Numbered from the stretch's first letter, positions 8,733 through 18,401 are shown. The stretch is DNA of 64,000 nt from Marinoscillum sp. MHG1-6 (GCF_024714475.1 NZ_JAMZMI010000004.1:372001-436000), one strand, 5' to 3'. Made by a program: numbers and translations. The notes: generated by a model from the letters alone, not told the origin.

Positions 8733-10268
8733 TTAGAAAGGCATCTCCTCGTCATCATTCTTATTCGCCTTGCTCGGAAGGGTAATCGTAAAATCTGAGT
8801 TGGATTGATTAGAAGCTGGGAAGGAATTGCCATAGCCCGTATCCATCATGGTACTATCCAGATCTTCGAACTTCGTAAACTTACCAATGAACTTCAGCTG
8901 AACGTTTTCGAGTTTACCATTACGGTGCTTAGCGATGATTACTTCACCAACCCCATTCAATGGCATGCCATTTTCATCCTGGGTCATTCCGTAGTATTCC
9001 GGTCGATAAAGGAACATTACCATATCCGCATCCTGCTCGATAGAACCTGATTCCCTCAAATCCGATAGTTGCGGTCGTTTGTCTCCGCCACGCGTCTCTA
9101 CGGCCCTACTCAACTGTGAAAGTGCTATTACCGGAACATTCAATTCCTTTGCTATTCCCTTCAACGCTCTTGAAATTGACGCGATCTCCTGTTCACGGTT
9201 ACCACCAGCCGTTTTGGAAGTATCTCCTGACATCAACTGCAGGTAATCAATAATCACCATTTCAATTCCGTGTTGTGCCTTCAATCTTCGACATTTGGCC
9301 CTAAGCTCCAAAATACTCAAGCCAGGGGTATCATCAATAAATATTGGGGCCTCTGACATCTTGGCTGTTTTATGTAGCAATTGCTCCCACTCATAATCAG
9401 CCAGATCACCTTTTTTGATTTTTTCACTTTCCAATTCAGCTTCCGCTGAAATCAGCCTGTTTACCAACTGCACTGAGGACATCTCAAGAGAGAACAAAGC
9501 AACCGGCTTCCCAAACTCTACCGCCGCATTTCTCATCGCTGAAACAACAAAGGCTGTTTTACCCATACCTGGTCTCGCAGCAATAATGACCAAATCTGAA
9601 GGCTGCCATCCTGAAGTGACTCTATCCAATGCAGAAAATCCACTTGGCACCCCAGTCAAGCCATCTTTCTTATTTTTCTTCTCTTCTATCTCCTCAATCG
9701 CCTGATGCAAAAGCGAGCTCATAGAATCATAATTCTTTCGAATGTGTGACTCAGAAACCTCAAACAATCCCTGCTCAGCCCTATCCAACAGTTTGAAGAC
9801 GTCCACCGTATCTTCATAAGCATCCTTTTGAATCTCTGAAGAAATTCGAATCAGCTCCCTTTTGATAGATTGCTCCGCAACAATACGTGCGTGATACTCA
9901 ATATTAGCTGAAGAGTTAACCTTCGTGGTGAGCTCGGATACATAGTAGGCACCACCTACAAATTCCAGCTTGCCATTTTTCCGTAGCTGATGAACGACGG
10001 TCTTAATATCGACCGGATCACTGTTATTGAAAAGCTCAACGATAGCTTCGAAGATGGCCTTGTTGGCATCTTTGTAAAAGCTACCAGGCTTAAGTATCTC
10101 TATGACATTGGTGAGGGCATCACGTTCGAGCATTAATGCTCCAAGAATGGCTTCTTCTACCTCAATGGCTTGAGGGGGTATTTTCCCTAATTGGCTACTT
10201 GCTTCTGAAACTCCAAATCTCCTGCTCTTGTCAGATAACCTGATCGGGGACGTATTCCCTCCTTCCAT
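8733..10268 (-). CDS. dnaB: Replicative DNA helicase DnaB
   Basis: A hexameric 5'-3' helicase that unwinds DNA at the replication fork and recruits primase. The 511 residues include the N-terminal DnaB domain (PPQAIEVEEAILGALMLE) and a RecA-like motor with Walker A RPGMGKTAF at residues 232-240, Walker B VIIDYLQLMSG, and the SQLSRAVETRGGDKRPQLSD arginine-finger segment. No intein is visible. The tail after about residue 470 is polar and ends NDDEEMPF, an acidic end resembling SSB-type tails, which is an observation only. A Bacteroidetes-type promoter lies just upstream. Confidence 0.97.
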   Translation of the reverse strand: MEGGNTSPIRLSDKSRRFGVSEASSQLGKIPPQAIEVEEAILGALMLERDALTNVIEILKPGSFYKDANKAIFEAIVELFNNSDPVDIKTVVHQLRKNGKLEFVGGAYYVSELTTKVNSSANIEYHARIVAEQSIKRELIRISSEIQKDAYEDTVDVFKLLDRAEQGLFEVSESHIRKNYDSMSSLLHQAIEEIEEKKNKKDGLTGVPSGFSALDRVTSGWQPSDLVIIAARPGMGKTAFVVSAMRNAAVEFGKPVALFSLEMSSVQLVNRLISAEAELESEKIKKGDLADYEWEQLLHKTAKMSEAPIFIDDTPGLSILELRAKCRRLKAQHGIEMVIIDYLQLMSGDTSKTAGGNREQEIASISRALKGIAKELNVPVIALSQLSRAVETRGGDKRPQLSDLRESGSIEQDADMVMFLYRPEYYGMTQDENGMPLNGVGEVIIAKHRNGKLENVQLKFIGKFTKFEDLDSTMMDTGYGNSFPASNQSNSDFTITLPSKANKNDDEEMPF

Positions 10269-10301
10269 TTTATTTTGGTTTAAGATGTTGCGATGACTTT
10301 A

Positions 10302-10334
10302 CAAACCTAACATTCCGATGTCGACTCTCTCAAA
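10302..10334 (-). promoter_or_regulatory. Bacteroidetes-type promoter for dnaB
   Basis: On the minus strand a -33 TTTG (10331-10334) and a perfect -7 TAGGTTTG (10302-10309) are separated by 21 bases. The predicted start is about 30 bases upstream of the dnaB ATG. Confidence 0.6.
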
Positions 10335-10446
10335 TTTTTGATTGTTAATTACAATCAACTTTTCAACGTGGTTTTCCACATCGCTGGTATAACGTCATTC
10401 AAGTTAGTTTCATTCCATGATAGCGCCTCTGATAACAGCATTTTAA

Positions 10447-10477
10447 TTTGCCACCCTTGCAAATTCCTTTATTTTTG
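10447..10477 (+). promoter_or_regulatory. Bacteroidetes-type promoter for the Mur-ligase-like gene and exonuclease
   Basis: A -33 TTTG (10447-10450), 19 bases, then a perfect -7 TATTTTTG (10470-10477). It lies upstream of ATG 10499 and overlaps the upstream TTG at 10448, which argues against that TTG as a start codon. Confidence 0.7.
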
Positions 10478-10498
10478 ACCTTGTACCCAAAAGAATTT

Positions 10499-11104
10499 AT
10501 GACAATCGATATAAACGCACTCAGGAACAAGCAACGTATCCTAATAGGAGGAAATCACGGCTTGGAGAAAATATCAAAATTAATTTCACAGGTGCTTGAG
10601 TCAACGGGCAAATCTTTTCATTTTCTTGAAAATGGCATCCCTGTTCCGGCCTCAAGTGCGGTAGTCTTTCTCAAAGGAGGTAATGAGCTTATTGATGGCT
10701 CCCCACTATTTCATCAGTTTCAGCCACATATTCTTGTGCTATTCAAAGTATCTAAAAAGACCCCGGAAGGATATGACTCCTTCGAATCATATGTGGGTGA
10801 AGTGGAAAAACTTGCCAACACATTACCCAAAGCCGGCACATTTATATTTAATCAATCAGACAATGTATCTCTGATGATTGGGAAAAATGATCGAGAGGAT
10901 GTGAAGGCGATTGAGTTTAGCGCCTTGGAAGGGAAAAAAACCAATTCGGGATATTTACTCACTTATAAGAATGATCCATTTGAAGTCATCACCGACAACG
11001 AAAACTTCCTGGATCATGCAGCAGCAGCTAAAGCATTGCTCAACCGTATTGGAGTCTCAGATGATCAATTTTACGCTGTATTAAAAACACTTGCCCATGC
11101 TTAA
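10499..11104 (+). CDS. Short Mur-ligase central-domain-like protein with degenerate P-loop (Mpl-like)
   Basis: A 201-residue cytosolic protein. Reading it beside the Mur ligase Mpl from memory, the order of elements agrees: RILIGGNHGLEKISKLISQV in place of the P-loop GTHGKTTTTSM; VVFLKGGNELIDGSPLF in place of the EGDEY segment; then SFESYVGEVEKLANTLPKAG, and near the end AAKALLNRIGVSDDQFYAVL. The catalytic GKT is lost, and the N-terminal UDP-binding and C-terminal ligase domains are absent. It is therefore probably a non-ATPase relative of a peptidoglycan-recycling ligase. The homology is by eye. It overlaps the next gene by 8 bases, so the two are coupled. Confidence 0.6.
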   Translation: MTIDINALRNKQRILIGGNHGLEKISKLISQVLESTGKSFHFLENGIPVPASSAVVFLKGGNELIDGSPLFHQFQPHILVLFKVSKKTPEGYDSFESYVGEVEKLANTLPKAGTFIFNQSDNVSLMIGKNDREDVKAIEFSALEGKKTNSGYLLTYKNDPFEVITDNENFLDHAAAAKALLNRIGVSDDQFYAVLKTLAHA

Positions 11105-11894
11105 TTTGAAAAACCCATTAGTGGTTTTCGATCTTGAAACAACTGGAACTAATGTATCACATGACCGAATTGTTGAAATCGCCCTCATTAAGGTCATGCC
11201 TGATGGAAGTGTTGAGGAAAAATGCAGAAAAATTAATCCAACCATTCCTATTCCATTAGAATCAAGCCTTGTTCATGGAATTTATGATGAAGATGTAAAA
11301 GACGAAGCTACTTTCAAGCAAGTAGCTAAATCCTTAGCACAATGGCTTGAGGGCTGTGATCTTGCCGGGTTTAACATCCTGAAGTTCGATGTGCCATTGC
11401 TGGTTGAGGAATTCTTACGAGCAGATGTTGACTTCGAGGTATCTCAAAAGAAATTAATCGACGCTCAGAAGCTGTTCCATATGATGGAGAAGAGAAACCT
11501 TACGGCTGCTTTCAAGTTTTATTGTGGAAAGGATCTGGAAAATGCACATAGCGCATTAGCTGACACCCAGGCAACCTACGAAGTTTTAAAAGCCCAAATT
11601 GAAAAATATGAAGGAGAAGAGCTCACAGATTTAAAGGGTGAAAAACTTGGGATCATTGAAAACGACATGCAAGTCATCCATCAGTTAACAAATGGAAAAA
11701 TGGTGGATTTGGCCGGAAGAATGGTGTTTGACAACGATGGTCAGGAAATATTTAACTTTGGAAAACACAAGGGTAAATATGTTTCTGATGTCCTCAAGGC
11801 TGAACCAGGGTTTTATGACTGGATGATGAAGGGAGACTTCCCTTTGGACACTAAAAGGAAACTAACCCAGATCAGATTAAGAAATTTCGGATAA
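11097..11894 (+). CDS. DEDDh 3'-5' exonuclease (DNA polymerase III epsilon-like)
   Basis: A 265-residue nuclease. The exonuclease domain covers residues about 1-175, with ExoI motif VFDLETTGT (Asp and Glu), ExoII LAGFNILKFDVPLL, and ExoIII HSALADTQAT giving the His and last Asp of DEDDh. The C-terminal about 60 residues (FNFGKHKGKYVSDVL, then GFYDWMMKGDFP) resemble the short DUF3820-type domain found after such exonucleases. ATG 11097 is preferred over TTG 11091. It overlaps the preceding Mpl-like gene by 8 bases. It may proofread or trim DNA or RNA; whether it is the replicative epsilon subunit is uncertain. Confidence 0.88.
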   Translation: MLNLKNPLVVFDLETTGTNVSHDRIVEIALIKVMPDGSVEEKCRKINPTIPIPLESSLVHGIYDEDVKDEATFKQVAKSLAQWLEGCDLAGFNILKFDVPLLVEEFLRADVDFEVSQKKLIDAQKLFHMMEKRNLTAAFKFYCGKDLENAHSALADTQATYEVLKAQIEKYEGEELTDLKGEKLGIIENDMQVIHQLTNGKMVDLAGRMVFDNDGQEIFNFGKHKGKYVSDVLKAEPGFYDWMMKGDFPLDTKRKLTQIRLRNFG

Positions 11895-11943
11895 TTCCGA
11901 TTCATTCAAGACGAGACAATGAATCTCGCAGAACCTTATTGAT

Positions 11944-14118
11944 ATGCCAAAAACAATTATTGTTTCAAACCGACTACCAGTTAAAATCACCCAGGAAGAA
12001 GGGAAATATGTCTATAAATCCAGCGAGGGAGGACTAGCAACTGGACTCGGATCCATCTACAAGGAAGGAGACAATATATGGATTGGATGGCCTGGAATGT
12101 CTGTTCCTAACACGGAAAACAGAAAGGACATCACCAATCATCTGGCAGAAGAAAATATGCGCCCCGTATTCCTTACTCCAACAGAAATAGAGGAATATTA
12201 TGAGGGCTTTAGTAATGAAACTTTATGGCCAAACTTCCACTACTTTAATCAATATATCATCTTCAATGAAGAATTGTGGAAAGCCTACCAACGTGTAAAT
12301 AAAAAGTTTGCCAAGGAGATTGCTCAGGTCTTAGAGCCAGAAGACACTGTCTGGATACACGATTATCAACTCTTGTTATTGCCTCAACTGGTGAGGGATT
12401 TTGCTCCTCAAGCAAGCATTGGCTTCTTCTTGCATATCCCCTTCCCTTCCTATGAGTCGTTCAGGCTATTGCCATGGCGTCGGGAAATCCTCAAAGGAAT
12501 GCTGGGATCCGATTTTCTTGGATTCCATACTTATGATGACATGAGACACTTCTTGTCTTCCGTAAACAGGTTGGCAGGATTGGGCAACTCAAATAGTCGT
12601 ATCAATGTAGATAATCGTAAAATCCTTGTGGATGCCCTACCAATGGGTATCGATTATGATAAATATGAGTCTGCTGCTTCACACCCGGAGACCCTTTCTC
12701 GAGAAGTAAGATATAGAACTGGCATTGGCAATCACAGGTTGATGCTTTCTATCGATCGACTTGATTATTCTAAAGGGATTCCCCAGCGTCTCAAAGCATT
12801 CGAACTGTTTTTAGAAAGATACCCTTCATTTAGAGAGAAAGTATCTCTTTTGATGATTGTGGTTCCTTCAAGGGATCAGGTTGGAAAATACAAAGAGTTA
12901 AAAGAGGAAATTGACCTTTTAGTAGGCCGGATCAATGGTAATTATGGCCGGATGAACTGGACTCCTATTCATTACTTCTACCGCTCCTTCCCGTTAACAG
13001 CCTTGTCCGCTTTCTATCGTATGGCTGATGTAGCTCTGGTAACACCGATGAGAGATGGAATGAATCTGGTGTGCAAGGAATTTATCGCCAGCAAACTGGA
13101 TAAAAGAGGGGTGCTAATTCTCAGCGAAATGGCCGGTGCCAGTAAAGAGCTGTCAGACGCTATCCTTATCAATCCAAACAATATCGAACAGATGGTGAAA
13201 GCCATCAAAAAGGCCTTAGAAATGCCTGAATCAAAACAGAAAACGAACATGGAAACCATGCAGCGTTCTCTGAAAAGATATAACATTCACCATTGGGTGA
13301 ACCTCTTCATGGAGAGGCTATCTACCGTCAAAAATGAACAAAAAGCATTGGAAACTAAGCAACTAGACAATCAGTACCAACAACAAATTGTAAACGATTA
13401 TAAGGCAGCTAAGAAAAGACTTATCTTCCTTGACTACGATGGAACTCTCGTAGGATTTAATTCAGATCCTTTGGAATGTAAACCAAACAAGGAGCTTGTT
13501 GACATTCTAACCAAACTGACCACGGACAAGAAAAATAGAGTTGTTGTCATCAGCGGAAGAGGACGTGATACGCTTGAAGCGTGGCTCGGCTCTTTTGATA
13601 TAGAAATAGTAGCCGAACACGGGGTCTGGATCAAAGAAAGAAAGAAAAAATGGCGCACCATTACTACCCTGACCGACGACTGGAAGCCGGAAATCATGAA
13701 AGTTTTAGAAGGCTATGTTAATCGTACACCGGGAAGTTTTGTGGAGAAAAAAGATTACTCGCTGGTCTGGCACTACCGAAAAGTAGAAACCGGTCTGGGA
13801 GAAGAGAGAACACGCGAATTGACCAGCAGGTTGAAATATGCTACCGGTGACAAGAACTTAAAAGTTCTGGAAGGGAATAAAGTTGTTGAAATCAAAAATT
13901 CTGAAGTTGACAAAGGAAGAGCGGCTCAACTATGGATCAACAACTATCCATCAGAGTTTATCATGGCATGTGGCGACGACTGGACAGATGAAGACACTTT
14001 CAGAAGTATGCCAAAGAATGCTTACACTGTTAAGGTCGGAAATAATTCCTCTGCGGCGAACTTTCGAGTAGCGGAATACACGGACATTCGAGTACTTCTT
14101 AAAGCCTTAACAAAATAA
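11944..14118 (+). CDS. otsAB: Bifunctional trehalose-6-phosphate synthase/phosphatase
   Basis: One 724-residue chain makes trehalose from UDP-glucose and glucose-6-phosphate and then removes the phosphate. The GT20 synthase domain covers about residues 1-475 (VSNRLPVKI at the start, [50 protein letters not shown]). The HAD phosphatase domain follows from about 490, with the nucleophile motif [11 protein letters not shown] near 495 and [10 protein letters not shown] near 677. Fusion of the two activities is known in Bacteroidetes and eukaryotes. A convergent GH15 enzyme and a K+ channel lie next to it, consistent with osmoprotection. A bidirectional terminator ends the gene. Confidence 0.95.
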   Translation: MPKTIIVSNRLPVKITQEEGKYVYKSSEGGLATGLGSIYKEGDNIWIGWPGMSVPNTENRKDITNHLAEENMRPVFLTPTEIEEYYEGFSNETLWPNFHYFNQYIIFNEELWKAYQRVNKKFAKEIAQVLEPEDTVWIHDYQLLLLPQLVRDFAPQASIGFFLHIPFPSYESFRLLPWRREILKGMLGSDFLGFHTYDDMRHFLSSVNRLAGLGNSNSRINVDNRKILVDALPMGIDYDKYESAASHPETLSREVRYRTGIGNHRLMLSIDRLDYSKGIPQRLKAFELFLERYPSFREKVSLLMIVVPSRDQVGKYKELKEEIDLLVGRINGNYGRMNWTPIHYFYRSFPLTALSAFYRMADVALVTPMRDGMNLVCKEFIASKLDKRGVLILSEMAGASKELSDAILINPNNIEQMVKAIKKALEMPESKQKTNMETMQRSLKRYNIHHWVNLFMERLSTVKNEQKALETKQLDNQYQQQIVNDYKAAKKRLIFLDYDGTLVGFNSDPLECKPNKELVDILTKLTTDKKNRVVVISGRGRDTLEAWLGSFDIEIVAEHGVWIKERKKKWRTITTLTDDWKPEIMKVLEGYVNRTPGSFVEKKDYSLVWHYRKVETGLGEERTRELTSRLKYATGDKNLKVLEGNKVVEIKNSEVDKGRAAQLWINNYPSEFIMACGDDWTDEDTFRSMPKNAYTVKVGNNSSAANFRVAEYTDIRVLLKALTK

Positions 14119-14145
14119 AAAGAGCGGTCTTACGACCGCTCTTTT
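14117..14145. terminator. Bidirectional terminator between otsAB and the GH15 gene
   Basis: A perfect 9-bp stem AGAGCGGTC/GACCGCTCT with a TTAC loop is flanked by AAAA and TTTT, so it can stop both convergent transcripts. Confidence 0.9.
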
Positions 14146-14168
14146 CTTATCCTTTCAGTACTCCTCTA

Positions 14169-15950
14169 TCAAAGGAAGTCTGGTTTATCAATCTTTCTGG
14201 CTATTCTATTTGCAGCGTTCAGTAAACCTACGTGGCTATATGCCTGCGGAAAGTTACCCCACATACTGCCGTCCACCGCTTTCACATCTTCACTGAGCAA
14301 ACCGACATGGTTTGAATATGAAACCAAATTATCAAAGTATTTAACCGCCTCGTCAATTCTCCCCACACAAGCAAGTGCTTCCACATACCAGAAAGCACAA
14401 ATGAGGAAGGTGGTTTCAGGCTCTCCGAAATCATCAACGTGTTTGTAGCGATAGAATAGTCCATCTTTAGCATGAAGTTCCTTTTCCAAACCTATCAAGT
14501 GATCCTTAGCTGCCTGGGTATTACCGTCAAGGTAGTTCATCATGATCAACTGAAGGGTACTCGCATCCATGCGATCAACACCTTTTGCCTGAGCATAAGC
14601 CTTTTTCGATGGTACGTAACATTTCTCAATCATCCTGGCAGACTTTTCCTTTAGCTTCATAGCCTTCTCTCCCATCTTAGTATCTCCAATGACCTTTGCC
14701 ATTTTTACTGCAGCGCTACTACCCGCCCAATGAAACAGATAAGTGTAGCAATGATGTTGACTAAGGTTTCTGAATTCCCAAAGGCCGGCATCCGTTTCAT
14801 CAAATGTCTTCTCAATCATACTGAGGGTCTTATTGATCAAATCCGATGAATCAAACCTTTCCGTGAAAATAATCCGCTTATCCTCATAAAGGGGAAGTAG
14901 GGAAATCAACACCTGACCGTAAACATCGTTTTGTATGTGAGTATATGCCTGATTCCCGATTCGTACCGGTTTCTCGTTTCCACCATATCCAGCCAACGGA
15001 ATCTCAACCTCATCCAACAGTTTCTTCCCGGTAATTCCATAGAGAGGTTGATACCTGTCAGACTCTTCTATGGTAGTATTGAGTATGTAATGGAAGTATT
15101 TTTCAGACTCCTCAAAGTGACCGATGTTATTGAAGGCATTCAAGGTATAGTAAGTATCCCGCATCCAACAGTACCTGTAATCCCAATTCCTGGTGCTTCC
15201 GGGAGATTCCGGCAAACTGGTCGTTGTAGCTGCTACAATAGCTCCCGTATCTTCATATTGATGAATCTTCAGGATCAATGCAGAGCGTATCGCCTCCCTT
15301 TGATAGAAGTTCACAATGCTGGCTGTTTTCACCCAGTTTCTCCAGTATTGTTTGGTTTTATTCAAGAATATCTCGGAGGTCTCCTCCAGCCCTGCCTCCA
15401 ACGGAGGACCATAGGTAAACACCAGGTACTTGGTTTCGTTCAGCACAAAGCTTTCTTCATGAAGTACATAATTTAGCGAGATATTGGTGGTCAACCTGAC
15501 ATGAGCCCCTAATCCAAGGTATCGGATATGATTACTCCCCATGCTTGACTCAGGCTTGATATAACCATAGTCCCCTACCGGTCTACATCTAGCTACTAAC
15601 CTCGGGTTGCCTCCCAGGCTTTCGACCTTTCTAATAAACATTAAGGGTTTATAGTACCTATCCGTTTGATAAAAACGAGGAGCAAAATCAGTAACACGAT
15701 ATTTACCAGTAGATGTTTCTACTTCGGTGCATAGTATATTGGTATTCTCAATGTAGTATTGCCTGGACTTGAAGTCTTTTTCTATAGGCTTAATGGAAAA
15801 CTCCCCACCCTTTTCCTCATCTAGCATACGACCAAATATGAAACTACTGTCAAATCTTGGCCAACACATCCATGATACATTGGTATCAGTGTGTACATGG
15901 GCTGTATATGCGCAGTTTCCGATTACGCCAAAATCGTAAGTATGTCTCAT
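14169..15950 (-). CDS. Glycoside hydrolase family 15 enzyme (glucoamylase/trehalase-like)
   Basis: A 593-residue (alpha/alpha)6-barrel hydrolase. The N-terminal beta-domain opens YDFGVIGNCAYTAHV and WMCWPRFDSSFIFGRMLD, typical of GH15. The barrel has STRNWDYRYCWMRDTYYTLNAF, quoted here as NWDYRYCWMRDTYYTL, a family signature near residue 257. Late motifs include TFLICAFWYVEALA, which includes the expected catalytic-acid region. No signal peptide is seen, so it is cytosolic. Some GH15 members are trehalases (known from mycobacteria), and its position convergent with the trehalose synthase suggests trehalose turnover, which is inference; maltodextrin hydrolysis is the alternative. Confidence 0.88.
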   Translation of the reverse strand: MRHTYDFGVIGNCAYTAHVHTDTNVSWMCWPRFDSSFIFGRMLDEEKGGEFSIKPIEKDFKSRQYYIENTNILCTEVETSTGKYRVTDFAPRFYQTDRYYKPLMFIRKVESLGGNPRLVARCRPVGDYGYIKPESSMGSNHIRYLGLGAHVRLTTNISLNYVLHEESFVLNETKYLVFTYGPPLEAGLEETSEIFLNKTKQYWRNWVKTASIVNFYQREAIRSALILKIHQYEDTGAIVAATTTSLPESPGSTRNWDYRYCWMRDTYYTLNAFNNIGHFEESEKYFHYILNTTIEESDRYQPLYGITGKKLLDEVEIPLAGYGGNEKPVRIGNQAYTHIQNDVYGQVLISLLPLYEDKRIIFTERFDSSDLINKTLSMIEKTFDETDAGLWEFRNLSQHHCYTYLFHWAGSSAAVKMAKVIGDTKMGEKAMKLKEKSARMIEKCYVPSKKAYAQAKGVDRMDASTLQLIMMNYLDGNTQAAKDHLIGLEKELHAKDGLFYRYKHVDDFGEPETTFLICAFWYVEALACVGRIDEAVKYFDNLVSYSNHVGLLSEDVKAVDGSMWGNFPQAYSHVGLLNAANRIARKIDKPDFL

Positions 15951-16132
15951 AGGTGTATCATTAAATAAGCAAAGCCCTAAGATATTATGAATATTGTAGG
16001 AATTTCAATGAAAGTTTAAAAATTTGCAACCAAAATGGTGCGATTTCTTAAATCAATGATAAAGAAACGTATGGGAGAATTATTACAGAAAGAACAGTTG
16101 ATTTCTAAATGTATCTTTTATATCCTTATTAC

Positions 16133-16140
16133 TATATTTG
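16133..16140 (+). promoter_or_regulatory. -7 promoter element for the K+ channel gene
   Basis: A perfect TATATTTG (TAnnTTTG) lies 19 bases before the ATG. No good -33 TTTG is seen at the right distance. Confidence 0.45.
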
Positions 16141-16159
16141 GTGTTATTAGTCCCCGCCC

Positions 16160-17239
16160 ATGAATAAATTCACTGATAAAAAGACCTTAAAAATTCTCCT
16201 TGGAATTGTTTTAGGTTTTTTCGTTTACTTTTTACTCATCACACTCCTTGTTCGGGTTGAAGAAGGGAGCACCCAGGCATCTATTACGAACTATCGCGAT
16301 GCGATCTGGTACTCTATTGTAACATTAACAACAGTAGGTTATGGTGATCTGGTACCAGCAACGGAATATGGAAGATATATCGCCTTCATTTTCGTGTTGA
16401 TCAGCATGGGTATTTATGGTGTGCTTATAGGGCAATTTTCCTCATTGATATCAACGATAAAAGAGAATAGAAAACTAGGATACAACGGAACAACCATGGA
16501 AGATCACGCAGTTATTATTGGATGGAATGAGTTTGGTAAGCTCGTTTTAAATCAACTTATAGGTGTAGGCAAGCGGGTTGCCATCATCACGAACAATAAA
16601 AGCGATATTGATTTTATACACGAAGAACAAAAAGCCAAAGATGTATTTGTACTTTATAGCGACTTCAATAACATGGAGCAGCTTAGAAAGTCTAACATTC
16701 AAAAATCTTCCATAGTCTTTGTCAATTTAGATAACGATACAGAAAAGCTCGTTTATATCCTTAGTCTTAAAAAGGCCTTTCCCAATCTCGAATATGTTGT
16801 AACCCTTGATAATGGAGACCTTAAAAACACTTTCATTAGCGCTGGTGTAACAAATACCATTTCCAAACACGAAATATCATCCAAACTTCTCGCCTCTTAC
16901 ATGTTTGAGCCCGACGTAGCAAATTATAGTGAATCAATTATGTCCTTTGCAGATGAAGATTCAGACTACGACATCAAGCAGTTCTTTGTCACTACCAGTA
17001 ACCCATATCTTGGAAAGGCTTACCAGGAAGCTTTCTACGACCTCAAAAGAAGATACAATGCGGTCCTAATAGGAATTACCAAACGTGATAAATTCGGTAA
17101 CAAAAAGCTGATCAAAAACCCCCTAGGCGACCTGAAAATATCGACCGGTGACTACCTGATCATTCTGCTAAACGGAAAATCCTTCAAACTGGTAAGAAAA
17201 ATATTCGGTGTGGATGAAGGACTCATTCGAGAAAAATAA
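16160..17239 (+). CDS. Two-TM potassium channel with RCK (TrkA-N) domain
   Basis: A 359-residue inner-membrane channel. TM1 covers about residues 10-32, then a pore loop with the selectivity filter TLTTVGYGDLVP near residues 55-66, then TM2 at about 72-95. The cytosolic part has an RCK N-domain starting HAVIIGWNEFGKLVLNQL with the Rossmann glycines replaced in part (GWNEFG), and an RCK-C-like end (GDYLIILLNGKSFKLV). MthK- and Kch-like channels have this layout. It may set K+ levels under osmotic change, which fits the neighbouring trehalose genes and the Na+/H+ antiporter. A small lipoprotein gene follows after 7 bases. Confidence 0.93.
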   Translation: MNKFTDKKTLKILLGIVLGFFVYFLLITLLVRVEEGSTQASITNYRDAIWYSIVTLTTVGYGDLVPATEYGRYIAFIFVLISMGIYGVLIGQFSSLISTIKENRKLGYNGTTMEDHAVIIGWNEFGKLVLNQLIGVGKRVAIITNNKSDIDFIHEEQKAKDVFVLYSDFNNMEQLRKSNIQKSSIVFVNLDNDTEKLVYILSLKKAFPNLEYVVTLDNGDLKNTFISAGVTNTISKHEISSKLLASYMFEPDVANYSESIMSFADEDSDYDIKQFFVTTSNPYLGKAYQEAFYDLKRRYNAVLIGITKRDKFGNKKLIKNPLGDLKISTGDYLIILLNGKSFKLVRKIFGVDEGLIREK

Positions 17240-17246
17240 TTTTACT

Positions 17247-17711
17247 ATGAGACATTATCTTCCAATTGCATACCTAACCTGTCTTGGGTTTCTAATAGGT
17301 TGTGAAAACAAAGACCTGACTGAAGGCGAGGCGTTTAAGCCTCGTGAAATCCATGAGGAAATCAGCTTTCACTTTGATAAAGTCACCGTAGATGGGATTG
17401 AATATCTTATTCTGGAAAAAGACAACAATAACCCACATGAAGGGTTTGGTTTCATGGCTTTTAGAGCGAACAAGCTCATGGAAAAGCAGGACACCGTTAT
17501 TTCACTTCTGAAGACCATCAAAGAACAGCAAAATGAAGTTCTTTCTGCAATAACCGGTCAATCACTCAGGGAAGTCAGGTACCGGTCTGATAAAATGTTT
17601 GAGAGATTTCTGGAAGAAGAATCTTCAGAGTTTCTAAAGTTAGAAGGAAAGGACCTAAGCGGTAAGTCTTCCCTTTCTGAGGAATCCAAAGAGAATTCGC
17701 AGGACAAGTAA
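17247..17711 (+). CDS. Small lipoprotein with coiled-coil segment
   Basis: A 154-residue protein with a type II signal (MRHYLPIAYLTCLGFLIGC, lipobox LIGC), so it is anchored by a lipidated Cys at about residue 19. The frame is open further upstream into the channel gene, but the signal peptide fixes the start at ATG 17247. The mature part has a charged region and a helix rich in K, E and Q (residues about 85-125: LMEKQDTVISLLKTIKEQQN). It sits 7 bases downstream of the K+ channel gene and is probably co-transcribed. I do not recognise the family. Confidence 0.72.
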   Translation: MRHYLPIAYLTCLGFLIGCENKDLTEGEAFKPREIHEEISFHFDKVTVDGIEYLILEKDNNNPHEGFGFMAFRANKLMEKQDTVISLLKTIKEQQNEVLSAITGQSLREVRYRSDKMFERFLEEESSEFLKLEGKDLSGKSSLSEESKENSQDK

Positions 17712-17715
17712 AGCA

Positions 17716-17744
17716 AAAAGCCCTTACAAATAGGGCTTTTTTTT
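17716..17744. terminator. Terminator after the channel-lipoprotein operon
   Basis: AAAAGCCCT/AGGGCTTTT forms the stem with a 7-base loop, followed by TTTTTTTT. The A-run on the left lets it serve the convergent GPP34 gene as well. Confidence 0.8.
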
Positions 17745-17768
17745 ATTCATTCAAGTAGAGGACACGTT

Positions 17769-18401
17769 TTACTTGCCTGTAAAATAAGTCCTCAAAATTT
17801 TCAAAACTGCCGAGGTAGCCGGATCAATTACCGGAGAGTTCACAATATCCTTTGCCACTTTTACCGCATCTATCAGCTCGTCTTCATCTTTGAAAACTTC
17901 ATTCAGAATGTGACAATCAAATATTAAAGACATTAATATTACGAATGATGGAGTTGGCTTTGCATTCTTGAATACAATTGCCTTAAGAGCATCTCTGATT
18001 TCCTGCTCAAAGGCATAATTCGCATTATCCATCCTTTCGGACAATGGAATCCATAAAAGTTTGGTAGCCTCTTTTTGCAAAATACCTCTTTGCAAGAGCA
18101 AGTTGATCAGGTCTTCCTGAATATTTGGAAACTGTCCTACAAGGCTCTCAATCTGATCAATGAAAGGAGCTCCGGTTTTCAACTTCTGAAGCACCTTATC
18201 CATGACAATATTACCCACCCCGGTGGTATCATTTACCTTGATTTTGGCATCTTCAAGGGAGATCTTTTTCAACAAAGACAGCTCCAAAACCATAGCGCTC
18301 AGCAAACCAGCATCTATGCTTTTTTCTGCTGCAGACAACAACCTACCTTCTTCGTCATCAAGCGCAATGAGATACAGTCCTTCTGCAATAGTTAATTTCA
18401 T
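17769..18401 (-). CDS. GPP34 (GOLPH3/VPS74-like) family protein
   Basis: A 210-residue all-helical cytosolic protein. It opens LTIAEGLYLIALDDEEGRLL, which closely follows the conserved start of the GPP34 family, and continues with LLSAMVLELSLLKKI. In eukaryotes GOLPH3/Vps74 binds phosphatidylinositol-4-phosphate and sorts Golgi glycosyltransferases; bacterial members, common in actinobacteria, have no established role. It lies 48 bases downstream of the Na+/H+ antiporter on the same strand and might be co-transcribed. Family call by eye. Confidence 0.78.
   Translation of the reverse strand: MKLTIAEGLYLIALDDEEGRLLSAAEKSIDAGLLSAMVLELSLLKKISLEDAKIKVNDTTGVGNIVMDKVLQKLKTGAPFIDQIESLVGQFPNIQEDLINLLLQRGILQKEATKLLWIPLSERMDNANYAFEQEIRDALKAIVFKNAKPTPSFVILMSLIFDCHILNEVFKDEDELIDAVKVAKDIVNSPVIDPATSAVLKILRTYFTGK

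Noticed and set aside
14931-15476. Plus-strand frame of 181 codons
   Set aside because: It lies wholly inside the GH15 gene on the other strand and has no recognisable features.
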